Part shown: piece after piece, positions 60,869-60,912 of the stretch
Position numbering within the stretch: the first letter of the stretch is position 1
How the letters are laid out: every line of letters begins with the position of its first letter
Assembly: GCA_010014835.2 (NCBI GenBank)
Contig: JAAAKB020000023.1
Coordinates: 1,706,195 to 1,767,106, forward strand
Length of the DNA: 60,912 nt
DNA from: Apostichopus leukothele
Lineage: Eukaryota; Echinodermata; Holothuroidea; Aspidochirotida; Stichopodidae
Reading direction: 5' to 3'
Program-made: the position numbers and the translations under genes
The notes under the pieces: model-generated
Databases searched by the model: none
Told to the model about the DNA's origin: nothing
The model's input: only the letters and a program-made list of their open reading frames with translations

Positions 60869-60912
60869 ACACACCCAACAACCCCCCCCCGCACCCCACC
60901 CCCCCCCCACAA
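53831..60912. other. 5' flank or first intron of the sGC alpha gene
   Basis: The missing N-terminal exon(s) may lie here or beyond the window. I found no minus-strand open stretch with a donor in phase 0 that resembles the sGC alpha N-terminus. The longest plus-strand frames (55129-55431, 100 codons; 59051-59290, 79 codons) look random. A T9-G12 tract lies at 54987-55007. The right end is a 34-base C run (60835-60868) followed by C/A-rich sequence. Confidence 0.55.

Noticed and set aside
60695-60910. Glycine-rich minus-strand frame at the right end
   Set aside because: The glycines come from the terminal poly-C tract, not from a collagen or other gene.

Overview
This is invertebrate animal nuclear DNA. 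It is AT-rich, gene-poor and intron-rich, with many short tandem arrays and two assembly gaps. Two gene families can be recognised, both on the minus strand. No operons, tRNAs, rRNAs, CRISPR arrays or bacterial-type signals were seen. The gene content (one multiplexin collagen, one soluble guanylate cyclase alpha chain) and intron density suit a marine deuterostome, with an echinoderm such as a sea cucumber as my best guess. The sequence alone does not prove this.

Region 1 (about 2.5-11.45 kb, minus strand) holds the 3' end of a collagen XV/XVIII-type (multiplexin) gene. I rebuilt seven exons with matching phases: one Gly-X-Y exon, the trimerization domain, a Pro/Thr/Ser-rich hinge, a 69-bp linker exon, and three endostatin exons ending at a TAA at 2864-2866. 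Together they give 392 residues plus stop. All four endostatin cysteines are kept, but every zinc ligand known from human endostatin XVIII is replaced. The introns and 3' flank carry several tandem arrays (52 bp, 35 bp, about 95 bp, and a 254-bp duplication).

Region 2 (11.45-33.6 kb) starts at a gap of exactly 100 N and holds a second gap of 529 N. I found no convincing gene here. In particular, I saw none of the many Gly-X-Y exons that should lie upstream of the collagen fragment, so the join at 11.8 kb deserves suspicion.

Region 3 (33.6-53.83 kb, minus strand) holds a soluble guanylate cyclase alpha subunit. Eight exons with perfectly compatible phases give 628 residues plus stop: the end of the N-terminal helix region, the HNOB-like domain, the HNOBA/PAS region, the coiled coil and the whole alpha-type catalytic domain with both metal-binding aspartates. 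The first coding exon(s), about 90 residues by comparison with human GUCY1A1, were not found.

Region 4 (53.83-60.9 kb) is the 5' flank or first intron of that gene. I saw nothing coding that I can support. The window starts and ends in poly-G/poly-C tracts like those beside the gaps.

The two genes have no evident functional link: one encodes a basement-membrane protein, the other a cytosolic nitric-oxide receptor chain.
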